Source: Bryobacterales bacterium (GTDB lineage: Bacteria > Acidobacteriota > Terriglobia > Bryobacterales > Bryobacteraceae). Taken from it: a stretch of 17,453 nt of DNA. Made by a program: the position numbers and the translations under genes. The notes beneath the pieces are model-generated. The model made no database searches, was not told where the DNA came from, and saw only the letters and a program-made list of their open reading frames with translations. The stretch's first letter is position 1. Every line of letters starts with the position of its first letter. Shown here piece after piece: positions 1 through 6,698 of the stretch. The stretch lies in assembly GCA_025353235.1 (NCBI GenBank), contig JANXQZ010000055.1, forward strand, positions 1 through 17,453. Direction: 5' to 3'.

Positions 1-799
1 CTTTGATCTCGCCATTCGGCGTGAGGACCAGGCACGTGTGGCCGCCGCATAGGGTGGCGCGGCAATGGGAGTCGTAACGCAGCGGACTGGGAACGGGCAG
101 ATCGAAGCCGGCGAACGATTCGGACCATTGCTGCACATCCACCAGCTCTACCAGCAGACCTTCCTGATTGACGAGCCCCAGCGTTTGCAGACCGTCGCAC
201 AGCCGATGGAAGCTGCGGATAGACGTCAAGGAAGCAGAGTAGCGGAGTGCGCCAGCGGGATGCCCAGGCACTACATGGCACGGATCGGGTTGCGAGCCGA
301 AGATGAGGACGCCCGTCACGATGCGTCGATTTTCGTAAGTGGTGAGGGCGCTAATGCGAAGAACCTCGATTGCATCAGCTACGCGGTCGGGAGTTTGCAG
401 GCGGGTTTCGACGTTGACGTAGGGCAGGGAATCGAGAAACGCGGAGACATAGCGATCCTCGGGCACGCCGCGGAAGAAATCGAGAGCCCTCGAGGCTAGC
501 TCAGGGTCGAAAAAGAAGCGATAGCGGGCCGAAAGCACGCGGCCCACGCTCTTCAGCAGCTTTCGCTCGCTGTCCGTTAGGCTGCGTTCGCCGTGGGTCA
601 GGCGGTAATGATGGCCTAGCCATTGGAGCGTAGCGTCGCCTTTGGCGTCTTTGTCGTAAAGTATGCCGGCGCTGTGCGATTCGGCTGCTCTGAGGAGCGT
701 GAGCTGGACAGAAGGAAGGAAATACTGAATCCCGCGTTCCAGCAAACTAACGTAGAGCGCGTCGAGAAAGGGGCGAGGGAATTCTGAGGTGGCCGCCAA
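1..799 (-). CDS. DAC-like putative sensor-domain protein, partial
   Basis: This open frame runs off the left edge and is coding-like: about 266 codons without a stop and a well-structured protein. Seen: FLDALYVSLLERGIQYFLPS near the N-terminus (residues 11-30), RLCDGLQTLGLV (199-210) and SHCRATLCGGHTCLVLTPNG (244-263). These two late blocks align by eye with the DGA and RHR regions of diadenylate cyclase (DisA_N/DAC) domains, but the catalytic signatures are altered (CDGLQ for DGA, SHCRA for RHR). That suits a non-catalytic nucleotide-sensing relative such as the DACNV group. The frame has no ATG. After its upstream stop the only usual start before the conserved part is TTG at 799, with GGAG directly against it, so the start is uncertain. 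The C-terminus is missing. Function is inferred; coding status is more secure than family. Confidence 0.6.
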   Translation of the reverse strand, partial: MAATSEFPRPFLDALYVSLLERGIQYFLPSVQLTLLRAAESHSAGILYDKDAKGDATLQWLGHHYRLTHGERSLTDSERKLLKSVGRVLSARYRFFFDPELASRALDFFRGVPEDRYVSAFLDSLPYVNVETRLQTPDRVADAIEVLRISALTTYENRRIVTGVLIFGSQPDPCHVVPGHPAGALRYSASLTSIRSFHRLCDGLQTLGLVNQEGLLVELVDVQQWSESFAGFDLPVPSPLRYDSHCRATLCGGHTCLVLTPNGEIK

Positions 800-853
800 C
801 TCCGATTTTAGCGCGGGTCGCGCTTTCCTGGGGGTGTTGTAACTTGGTGCTGC

Positions 854-883
854 AAATTAAAAAGGGCCGAAGTTACTCGGCCC
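854..883 (-). terminator. Rho-independent terminator after the PEP-CTERM gene
   Basis: Read on the minus strand, a perfect 7-bp stem GGGCCGA/TCGGCCC with a 6-base loop is followed by TTTTTAATTT. It lies about 30 bases past the stop codon at 913 and isolates the PEP-CTERM gene from the DAC-like gene downstream. Confidence 0.88.
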
Positions 884-912
884 TCAAACTTCTCTGGACT
901 GTTTTCGTTCGA

Positions 913-1476
913 TTAGCTGAGGCGGAAACGCTTGATTAACATGAGACCCAAACCGGAGCCCAAGAGTAAGAGCGAGCCTGGTTCAGGAACGCCACTGACG
1001 GGACCGTTAACCTGTCCCTGATTGGCGGTGGAGGTCAGGTTTGATTTCTTCTGCCCAACTGCCCCGTAAGCCAAATTAGACGATCCTGCCGTGCCAACAG
1101 TAGACTGAAAACTAAAGTTGCCGAGGTCGGTACCGCCGAGTACCGTGGCACCGGTATAGGTGTTGAGCACTGACTGTCCAATATTCGGGCTGGTGGTTCC
1201 TGCGGCAACTGGACAAGCACCGGCTTGATTGACGGCTGTCCAGCCCCCAGGAGCTGTTGGCGTTCCACCTAGACCTGTAACCCCGGCAAAACACAGCACG
1301 TTACCGGATATTAGATTCTGTTGGGCATCTAAAACTACGTCATAGTTGTATGTGAAAAGACCCGCAACGGGACCCGTTTCACTGGTGAGCGTGGGAATAA
1401 TGCTGGCGGATCCAATAGCCGATCCAAACATTATCATCGCCAAAAAACTAAGGGAAGGAACATCAAAACGCTTCAT
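913..1476 (-). CDS. PEP-CTERM sorting-domain surface protein
   Basis: A predicted exported protein of 187 residues. The start is ATG at 1476, because GAGGAG lies 10 bases upstream and the protein then opens with a clean signal peptide (MKRFDVPSLSFLAMIMFGSA). A TTG further upstream would add 14 residues with no benefit. The C-terminus is a textbook PEP-CTERM tail: VPEP, a hydrophobic stretch GSLLLLGSGLGLMLI, then basic KRFRLS. This signal is recognised by an exosortase (EpsH-type), which cleaves and anchors or releases the protein at the envelope. The middle (about 30-160) is rich in Gly, Thr, Asn and Ser with two Cys, and I recognise no domain in it. No exosortase gene is in the window. The gene stands alone, with a terminator just downstream. 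Confidence 0.9.
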   Translation of the reverse strand: MKRFDVPSLSFLAMIMFGSAIGSASIIPTLTSETGPVAGLFTYNYDVVLDAQQNLISGNVLCFAGVTGLGGTPTAPGGWTAVNQAGACPVAAGTTSPNIGQSVLNTYTGATVLGGTDLGNFSFQSTVGTAGSSNLAYGAVGQKKSNLTSTANQGQVNGPVSGVPEPGSLLLLGSGLGLMLIKRFRLS

Positions 1477-1675
1477 TCTAATTAATCTCCTCGTCGCGAT
1501 CAGCGCAGGTTTTCGCAAAGATTCTTTAAGGCTGAAATGCCTGAATCGGCTGCTGCCAACGTGGAGTCAACAGTTTCCGAGTGTCAGTAAGTAGCATTCC
1601 CGCCCGTTAAAGCGCTTTGACGCAACCTGCTTGTTACTTCACCAGGATTTCAAACGTTGAAGATCCCGACGATGG

Positions 1676-1705
1676 ATGGTAGCATCTGTGAGCCTGTTGA
1701 GTCAA
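1676..1705 (-). promoter_or_regulatory. Weak sigma-70-like promoter candidate for the PEP-CTERM gene
   Basis: On the minus strand TTGACT (1705-1700) and TACCAT (1681-1676) are separated by 18 bases. That gives 5/6 and 4/6 matches to the consensus hexamers. The resulting leader would be about 190 bases, which is long, so this is only a candidate. Confidence 0.3.
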
Positions 1706-1823
1706 GTCAAGTGGGTCAAATTGGAATTCGTTGTAACGTGTAGCTAATACAGCGATTAGAAGTCAGCTTGCGGCGTACGATAAACGTCATCGTACTCCCA
1801 TTACGCCCCATTCGAGGACACCC

Positions 1824-1855
1824 AAAAAAATGCCCGTCGACGTACGACGGGCATT
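1824..1855 (-). terminator. Strong Rho-independent terminator
   Basis: Read on the minus strand, a perfect 11-bp stem (AATGCCCGTCG / CGACGGGCATT) with a 5-base loop is followed by seven T residues. It lies about 130 bases past the stop of the metalloprotease gene at 1987, so it ends that operon, an intervening small RNA, or both. The long, perfect stem and U-tract make the call secure. Confidence 0.9.
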
Positions 1856-1922
1856 GCCTTGTGAGGGAATGAGCGTTCTGGAGACCTTCGTGTAATCCAG
1901 CCGCACCTCCAGTATGCCTCAC
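1824..1922 (-). ncRNA. Candidate small structured RNA ending in a terminator
   Basis: Read on the minus strand, GTGAGG (1922-1917) pairs with CCTCAC (1866-1861). Nested inside is CTGGAG/CTCCAG (1912-1907 with 1883-1878), and further in a short GTG/CAC pair. Directly downstream is a strong intrinsic terminator. The whole would be a transcript of about 100 nt made of one nested stem plus a terminator hairpin. It could instead be the 3' untranslated region of the metalloprotease mRNA, whose stop codon lies 65 bases upstream. I recognise no known RNA family. The pairing is seen; expression is inferred. Confidence 0.33.
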
Positions 1923-1952
1923 CTAGTTAAGATTTGTACATGAGGCTCAGAC

Positions 1953-1978
1953 CGTAGGAATGCTTAGCTCGTAGGAAT
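1953..1978. repeat. 9-base direct repeat CGTAGGAAT, two copies
   Basis: CGTAGGAAT occurs at 1953-1961 and 1970-1978, with starts 17 bases apart, immediately downstream of the metalloprotease stop and upstream (minus strand) of the candidate small RNA. The spacing would suit a protein bound as a tandem dimer, but chance is possible. Confidence 0.4.
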
Positions 1979-1986
1979 ATTCCGCT

Positions 1987-3927
1987 CTACTGCTGCGGCG
2001 CGGCGCTCGAAACCACTGGCGTCCCTTGAGATTGAGCCAGGATGCGAAGACCATTGGTGATGTTGATCAGCGCCGTCGGAGCAAATAGCCCGGACGGTGC
2101 TGTCGCCGTCACCTGAAGATGCGTCGGACTCAATACCTGAACGCGCTTAACCACGATGTCGCCCGTGCCGAATCCCACCACAACTTGGCCGTCAATAAAG
2201 TTTGTCCCCTGCGTAATAACGTCCACAATGGTGTCGGTGAGCGGCGTTAGATACTGAGGCGAGACCGCCACTGCGGCATTTTGTCCTAAATCGTAAGTGT
2301 ATGTTGGCGGATTCGACTGCAGATACAAAGAACTCTGCGCATCGGAAGAGTTAAGCGCCACCACCGTAGCCGTATAGCCGGGCGGAGCGGCAGGAGGCGA
2401 AACCAGCCATTTTCCATCGCTTCCCACACCCTGCACGGTTCCGGGCAGGCCATCGAAATAGATTCTCGTGTCCGGCTGCAAGTTGGTTCCCCCGACAGCG
2501 ACCAGTCGGTTGCCTGACCCATCGAACGTGCCTGCCACCGAATTTATGGAAGGTGATGGATTCTGCACCACGCTAAACGCCGACGGCCGAACATAGAGAT
2601 CGTTAGGCGTGGTGAATACAACGTGTTTCGGCCCTGTACCCGTCGCGTTTCCCACCTGAACGTTAAACGCTATATAAGGTTGCGAGTACAACTGAAGATC
2701 GTAAATCTGCGCGGAAGTCCCTAGAACGCCCACATTCAGACCAGGTGCGAGCGAGTTGTTCTGCAGAAGGCCCGAGTCGGCCGTCGCAAGGAGGGTGGCG
2801 GGCACGCCTACAAACAACTGAGGCGATGTCACCGGAACGCTCGCTGAAGTGTACCAGTAAAGTAAAACCGAAGCGATCGAAGGCAGCGTCCTTGAAACCA
2901 CGTTGAAATTAGCGCCAGCAGTTGCGTTTCCCGCGTAGACGAACACCCACTGAGCTTGGTTGAAGTCGCGGGTTCCAGGGTAAAACTGCGTTGTGAAGTT
3001 TGGGCTGGCAGGGAAAGACGCCCCTTTCAAATCGGTTGGAAGGATCAAGTTGTCGCCGGAGACCAAAGGCACAGCATGCACGTACAAATAATATTGTTGG
3101 GGAGGCAATCCTGCCAGTTCGAACGTCCCGTCTGGATTCGTAAGCGTGCTGATGGCGGCGTTGCTTGTGGAAATAGCGACCACGGAAGCAAGGTTTACCC
3201 CCGCGCCGTTTGAGAGTGTCACGCGCCCAGTGATCGTGCCGACCGTCGATAAATAGCCCGGTGCCGGATACAGGAGAGACACGCCGGAAATATCGTCCTG
3301 GCTGAGCGGGATGGCCCTCGTGCTTGCGTTCGTGGATGAAGTAGACATCACGCTCGACGTCCAGGTGTGCTGCAAGCCTAAGCTGTGGCCAAACTCGTGC
3401 ACCAGCGTAGTGAAGAAAAATTCGCTATAGCTGGGCGTTTGGCTCATGTCGCGCTTGAGAAGGATCTGCGAGTGCAGAACCGGCACAAATTGCCCACTCG
3501 GCCCCGAGCTAAGGGTGCCGCGCGTAGCGGGACCGGTTAGAGCAATCAGGCCCGGAGGAATTTCATCCGAGAAGTCCACTTCAACGGCTGGCGAGTTCTG
3601 CGCCGCGCCCGCGCTGATCAGGCCTTGATACGAAAGACGGAGATCCGAACTCGCTACGTCGCTCCACACCTTCGCGGCGCTTCGAATCTCGCTGACGATC
3701 GCCTGGAAACTATCGCCCGGGACCATTAAGGATGGACCCTGGTCGGAAACCAAAACGGGCAACGTCTTGTTATTCAATGAGTTAAGATCGAACTTCTCAA
3801 CGATTGGCACAAAGGGAGCAGTTCGGCTGGCATAGTGGACGTAATTGTAATAAGCCAGTCCTGACGATGCGAACCCAAAAGGGGCAAGGAGCAGTGCAGC
3901 GAAATTGAAGAGTCGAAGCGCTGGCAT
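1987..3927 (-). CDS. Secreted matrixin-like zinc metalloprotease with carboxypeptidase-regulatory-like and IPT/TIG-type domains
   Basis: A predicted secreted peptidase of 646 residues. A signal peptide covers about 1-25 (hydrophobic FNFAALLLAPFGFASSGLA). The catalytic domain is at about 40-225 and holds HEFGHSLGLQH (177-187), the metzincin HExxHxxGxxH motif. His177, His181 and His187 are the expected zinc ligands, Glu178 the general base, and SSVMS with Met194 a likely Met-turn. This is the layout of matrixins (peptidase family M10). A carboxypeptidase-regulatory-like beta-sandwich follows (about 231-290, with NPDGTFELAGLPP). The C-terminal 450-640 looks like one or two IPT/TIG-like Ig folds (PSINSVAGTF..., VVAVGGTNLQPDTRIYFDG-like strands). 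The start ATG follows the upstream gene's TAA by 2 bases, implying translational coupling. No anchor is visible at the C-terminus. Substrate unknown. Confidence 0.88.
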   Translation of the reverse strand: MPALRLFNFAALLLAPFGFASSGLAYYNYVHYASRTAPFVPIVEKFDLNSLNNKTLPVLVSDQGPSLMVPGDSFQAIVSEIRSAAKVWSDVASSDLRLSYQGLISAGAAQNSPAVEVDFSDEIPPGLIALTGPATRGTLSSGPSGQFVPVLHSQILLKRDMSQTPSYSEFFFTTLVHEFGHSLGLQHTWTSSVMSTSSTNASTRAIPLSQDDISGVSLLYPAPGYLSTVGTITGRVTLSNGAGVNLASVVAISTSNAAISTLTNPDGTFELAGLPPQQYYLYVHAVPLVSGDNLILPTDLKGASFPASPNFTTQFYPGTRDFNQAQWVFVYAGNATAGANFNVVSRTLPSIASVLLYWYTSASVPVTSPQLFVGVPATLLATADSGLLQNNSLAPGLNVGVLGTSAQIYDLQLYSQPYIAFNVQVGNATGTGPKHVVFTTPNDLYVRPSAFSVVQNPSPSINSVAGTFDGSGNRLVAVGGTNLQPDTRIYFDGLPGTVQGVGSDGKWLVSPPAAPPGYTATVVALNSSDAQSSLYLQSNPPTYTYDLGQNAAVAVSPQYLTPLTDTIVDVITQGTNFIDGQVVVGFGTGDIVVKRVQVLSPTHLQVTATAPSGLFAPTALINITNGLRILAQSQGTPVVSSAAPQQ

Positions 3928-3929
3928 CC

Positions 3930-4469
3930 TTACTGCGCCGCCTTACCCGCTAAGACGTTCGAAACTCGGCTCTTAAAATCCATCAGGCGCATACTGAAAG
4001 ACCCGTCGGCGACCTCATGGCCAGCGGGGTCCAGCATGCGACTGGACGAAGCAGCTCGGCTGACGAGCAGGCTGCCCGTATTATCGGTTTTTACATCGAA
4101 CAGGCCTTGCGAGAGCCCGATTACTTGGGTCAGCCCGGTGCGGCTGGTCCATAAGAAAAACACATGTTCCTGTCCGTCCGCAAAAGCCGGCGATCCCGAA
4201 AAGTTTTGAGTCGAGCCATTGAAGCTGCCACCGGGAACCGCGACATCGAATTGGGCCGCCGGAACCCCCTTCAATTCTTCGGCCACCTGGATACGGTAAT
4301 GGGTGAAGATCACCGTTCCGCGCATCGCAGTGTAGCTCGGTTGAGCCTTTCCCAGCACGATTACGGAGGATTTCTGAATCATCGCGTCGAGAGTAAGCTG
4401 CTGCAGAGTGGTTGCCCAAAAGGGCGCGCCACATGCGAGAGCTGAAACCGCGATGATCAACTTCCGCAT
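3930..4469 (-). CDS. Secreted protein of unknown function, operon partner of the metalloprotease
   Basis: I do not recognise a named family. The frame is open back to a GTG at 4598, but ATG at 4469 is preferred because the protein then begins with a good signal peptide (MRKLIIAVSALACGAPFWA, cleavage near residue 19), giving 179 residues. No strong ribosome binding site precedes it. The mature part is a compact, probably beta-rich domain: LTLDAMIQKSSVIVLGKA, then GTVIFTHYRIQVAEELKG (51-68), VAVPGGSF (77-83), GQEHVFFLWTSRTGLTQVIG (99-118). It ends 2 bases before the metalloprotease start, so the two are co-translated. An accessory, chaperone or inhibitor role for the protease is possible but is only inferred from position. 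Confidence 0.8.
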   Translation of the reverse strand: MRKLIIAVSALACGAPFWATTLQQLTLDAMIQKSSVIVLGKAQPSYTAMRGTVIFTHYRIQVAEELKGVPAAQFDVAVPGGSFNGSTQNFSGSPAFADGQEHVFFLWTSRTGLTQVIGLSQGLFDVKTDNTGSLLVSRAASSSRMLDPAGHEVADGSFSMRLMDFKSRVSNVLAGKAAQ

Positions 4470-4601
4470 TAATGAAGATACGTTGGCACGTGAGAGACCG
4501 TTGCTCGCTATCAGCCGATGCGATTGATTGCAGGTACTTGCGTTGGTTAAGATCTCGATGGCTTGCTGAGGACTGTATACCATGGACACGCCTGACACAG
4601 C

Positions 4602-6509
4602 TTACGCCTCGCTCCTGACCACTAGCACGGGGGGTGTAAGACGATGCCGAGCGGAGTTGATCGTGGAGCCAAACACGATATCCTTCAAACCCGTATGCCC
4701 ATGCGCCCCCATTACCACCAGATCCGGTTGCACCTCCTCGGCATAGCGCACGATTTCAGATTCGGGGTCGCGCGAGTGGCGCACCGCGATCTCGGTGGGC
4801 ACTCCGAGTTTCTGCAGCGCTTCGGAAATTCCCATCAGATACTCGCGTCCAGCTTCGACTTCCGCAGTAGACGCGAGGGCGCCATAAACCTGACTGGTCA
4901 CGCCTTCTTCTACGTGTAGCAAATAGAGCTTAGCGCCATGCAGGCGAGCCATTGCAGTCGCATGCGAGATCGCAGCGCGGTCCTTGGCAGTATGGTCCAG
5001 CGGAACAAGAATCTTTCTGTAAACCGGCTCCCGAAGACCGGATGCCACCGACTGCGGCAGTTCTATCGAAGACCTGTTGGAACGTCGGCGCAAGCTAGGA
5101 ATTAGCGGGGCCGCGATCATCCATGCCAAAAGAACGGCAAGAGCGCTGATGACGGGTGTTATCAATAGGATGATCCACAGACGATTCGGCCCGGCCTTCG
5201 CCAGCCACTCTGCCAAAGCCTGATAGATCAGGCGGATATTTAGGCCCAGAATGATAGCTGCGCTTATCCACGCCAGTGTTACAACCCACATCCGATTCGC
5301 GAACGTCCCCATGCGTTCACGGCTGCTCGTAAACTGAATCAGCGGGATGACGGCAAAAGGTAACTGAAGGCTAAGGATTACTTGACTGAGAATGAGCAGT
5401 TCGTAGGTGCCGTGGTCGCCTGCGATATAAACCGTGATTGCGGCTGGGATCACGGCGAGAGTCCGGGTCACCAGTCGCCTCAACCAAGGCCTCATCCTAA
5501 AGTTGAGGAATCCTTCCATAACTATCTGACCAGCCATGGTTCCGGTCAGGGTTGACGATTGGCCGGAACATAGCAGCGCCACGCCGAAAACGATTCCCGC
5601 AGCCCCGGTTCCAAGCAAAGGTGCAAGTAATAGATGAGCTTGCTGGATCTCAGTAACAACGATCCCCCTTTTGAAAAACACGGTTGCCGCGAGGACTAGT
5701 ATGGCTGCGTTGACGAACAAGGCACCGTTCAGGGCAATCGAGGAGTCCAAGAGATTGTAGCGGCACGCGGTCTGTTTCTCTTCCGAAGTCGTTCCAATCC
5801 GTCGCGTTTGTACTAGGGCGGAGTGCAGATACAGATTGTGGGGCATCACTGTCGCACCTAAAATGCCGATTGCGACGTACAGGCTGCGGTCATTCAAGCG
5901 GGGTATTAAACCGTTCAACAAGGGAACCAGATCAGTCCCTCCGGCCCACCAGATTTCAATCGCGAAGCAAACGGCGATAGTTGCAATCAGAGCTAACACA
6001 ACGCTTTCTATGAACCTTATCCCGACTTTAGTAAACCAAAGGATTAACAGGGTGTCTCCCGCTGTGACCAGGACTCCTATCAACAGGGGCAGATGGAATA
6101 GCAGGTTGAGAGCGATGGCTGCGCCTAAAACTTCAGCCAGATCGCAAGCCGCAATAGCGATCTCGCAAAGGACCCAGAGTACATAAGAAACTAACTTGGG
6201 ATAGCTCTCGCGGCAAGCCTGGGCCAAGTCTCGCTGGGTAACAATGCCTAAACGAGCGCTCAGCGTCTGCAGTAAAATCGCCATCAAATTCGAGGCGACT
6301 AACACCCAGATGAGGTTGTACCCAAAACGAGCTCCGCCTTCGAGGTCGGTGGCCCAATTTCCGGGATCCATGTAGCCGACACTTACCAAGTAGGCGGGGC
6401 CGGCGAACGCAAGCATGCGCTTCCATACCGAAGAGTGCTGGGTCGCGATGGTCCCGTGAACTTCGGGCAGGGAAGCGGCGACACCCTGTAAGCGTAGGTT
6501 TCCTTCCAA
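4602..6509 (-). CDS. mntH: NRAMP-family divalent metal (Mn2+) transporter fused to a UspA domain
   Basis: A 635-residue inner-membrane protein. The N-terminal part, about 30-460, is an NRAMP proton-coupled metal importer: DPGN at 48-51 (TM1) and MPHN at 222-225 (TM6) are the conserved metal-binding segments, with about 11 hydrophobic helices. After the last helix (ending near 470) comes a cytoplasmic universal-stress domain, 496-635. It starts YRKILVPLD and holds GAHGHTGLKDIVFGS (601-615), matching the G-x2-G-x9-G-S nucleotide-binding signature of ATP-binding UspA proteins. Standalone MntH proteins are about 400-450 residues, so this is a true fusion with no frameshift. The start is uncertain: TTG at 6509 is the earliest, GGAAGG lies just inside it, and the next Met is residue 32, inside the first conserved block. 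An 18-bp near-palindrome sits 2-19 bases upstream, suggesting metal-dependent repression. Confidence 0.9.
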   Translation of the reverse strand: MEGNLRLQGVAASLPEVHGTIATQHSSVWKRMLAFAGPAYLVSVGYMDPGNWATDLEGGARFGYNLIWVLVASNLMAILLQTLSARLGIVTQRDLAQACRESYPKLVSYVLWVLCEIAIAACDLAEVLGAAIALNLLFHLPLLIGVLVTAGDTLLILWFTKVGIRFIESVVLALIATIAVCFAIEIWWAGGTDLVPLLNGLIPRLNDRSLYVAIGILGATVMPHNLYLHSALVQTRRIGTTSEEKQTACRYNLLDSSIALNGALFVNAAILVLAATVFFKRGIVVTEIQQAHLLLAPLLGTGAAGIVFGVALLCSGQSSTLTGTMAGQIVMEGFLNFRMRPWLRRLVTRTLAVIPAAITVYIAGDHGTYELLILSQVILSLQLPFAVIPLIQFTSSRERMGTFANRMWVVTLAWISAAIILGLNIRLIYQALAEWLAKAGPNRLWIILLITPVISALAVLLAWMIAAPLIPSLRRRSNRSSIELPQSVASGLREPVYRKILVPLDHTAKDRAAISHATAMARLHGAKLYLLHVEEGVTSQVYGALASTAEVEAGREYLMGISEALQKLGVPTEIAVRHSRDPESEIVRYAEEVQPDLVVMGAHGHTGLKDIVFGSTINSARHRLTPPVLVVRSEA

Positions 6510-6510
6510 G

Positions 6511-6528
6511 TATTAACTATAGTTTATA
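6511..6528. promoter_or_regulatory. 18-bp near-palindrome, candidate metal-repressor operator of the transporter gene
   Basis: TATTAACTATAGTTTATA is an inverted repeat with one mismatched pair and a perfect 10-bp core AACTATAGTT. It lies just ahead of the NRAMP start on the minus strand. Size, AT-richness and position fit an MntR/DtxR-type operator, though no consensus for this lineage was available to compare. The core also contains TATAGT, a possible -10 element. Confidence 0.5.
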
Positions 6529-6531
6529 TGC

Positions 6532-6563
6532 TTGAGCACGACGCGCGCTATTTCGTTGCTCAA
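6532..6563. repeat. Inverted repeat TTGAGCA/TGCTCAA in the divergent regulatory region
   Basis: Perfect 7-bp arms at 6532-6538 and 6557-6563 enclose 18 bases. They lie next to the 18-bp palindrome and upstream of the transporter gene. This could be an operator or a leader hairpin; no role can be assigned from sequence. Confidence 0.45.
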
Positions 6564-6574
6564 CTCAGCGAGGT

Positions 6575-6607
6575 TGGCTGCGAACCACCCTTGGTGGTTT
6601 TCAGCCA
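6575..6607. repeat. Extended hairpin-forming inverted repeat between divergent genes
   Basis: The arms are TGGCTG-N2-AACCACC and GGTGGTT-N2-CAGCCA around a 3-base loop, 13 paired bases interrupted by a 2x2 internal loop. No T-tract follows on either strand, so it does not look like an intrinsic terminator. An operator or cruciform-type site is possible. Confidence 0.5.
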
Positions 6608-6653
6608 CTGGAAAGGCCAACATTGTTCCTGTAAATCCCTCTAAGGAAACATT

Positions 6654-6684
6654 TTGCACTTCGGCCTTCCGATTGCTTTATAGG
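6654..6684 (+). promoter_or_regulatory. Weak promoter candidate for the FecR-DUF6600 gene
   Basis: TTGCAC at 6654-6659 and TATAGG at 6679-6684 are spaced 19 bases, each a 4/6 match. The leader would be only a few bases ahead of GGGAG (6683-6687), which lies 11 bases before the ATG at 6699. Confidence 0.3.
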
Positions 6685-6698
6685 GAGCAGGCATCGAT

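Larger units (their letters stand above)
1477..1986. other. Intergenic region, 510 bases, no convincing protein gene
   Basis: It contains the leader of the PEP-CTERM gene (1477 to about 1670), a weak promoter candidate, a strong minus-strand terminator at 1824-1855, a foldable segment at 1861-1922, and a 9-base direct repeat at 1953-1978. The only longer frame (68 codons, minus, 1716-1922) reads through the terminator hairpin and looks like chance. Confidence 0.7.

Noticed and set aside
65..499. 144-codon plus-strand open frame
   Set aside because: It is antisense to the DAC-like minus-strand gene, whose translation has recognisable structure, whereas this frame has an odd composition and no domain.
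1716..1922. 68-codon minus-strand frame in the intergenic region
   Set aside because: It starts with GTG, runs straight through the terminator hairpin and U-tract, and has no recognisable domain.
1861..1922. tRNA or tRNA-like gene
   Set aside because: The nested stems lack a T-arm, an anticodon arm of proper size and a 7-bp acceptor stem.
6510..6698. yybP-ykoY manganese riboswitch ahead of the transporter
   Set aside because: I looked for the conserved purine-rich loop sequences of that riboswitch on the minus strand and did not see them; the region is explained by inverted repeats.
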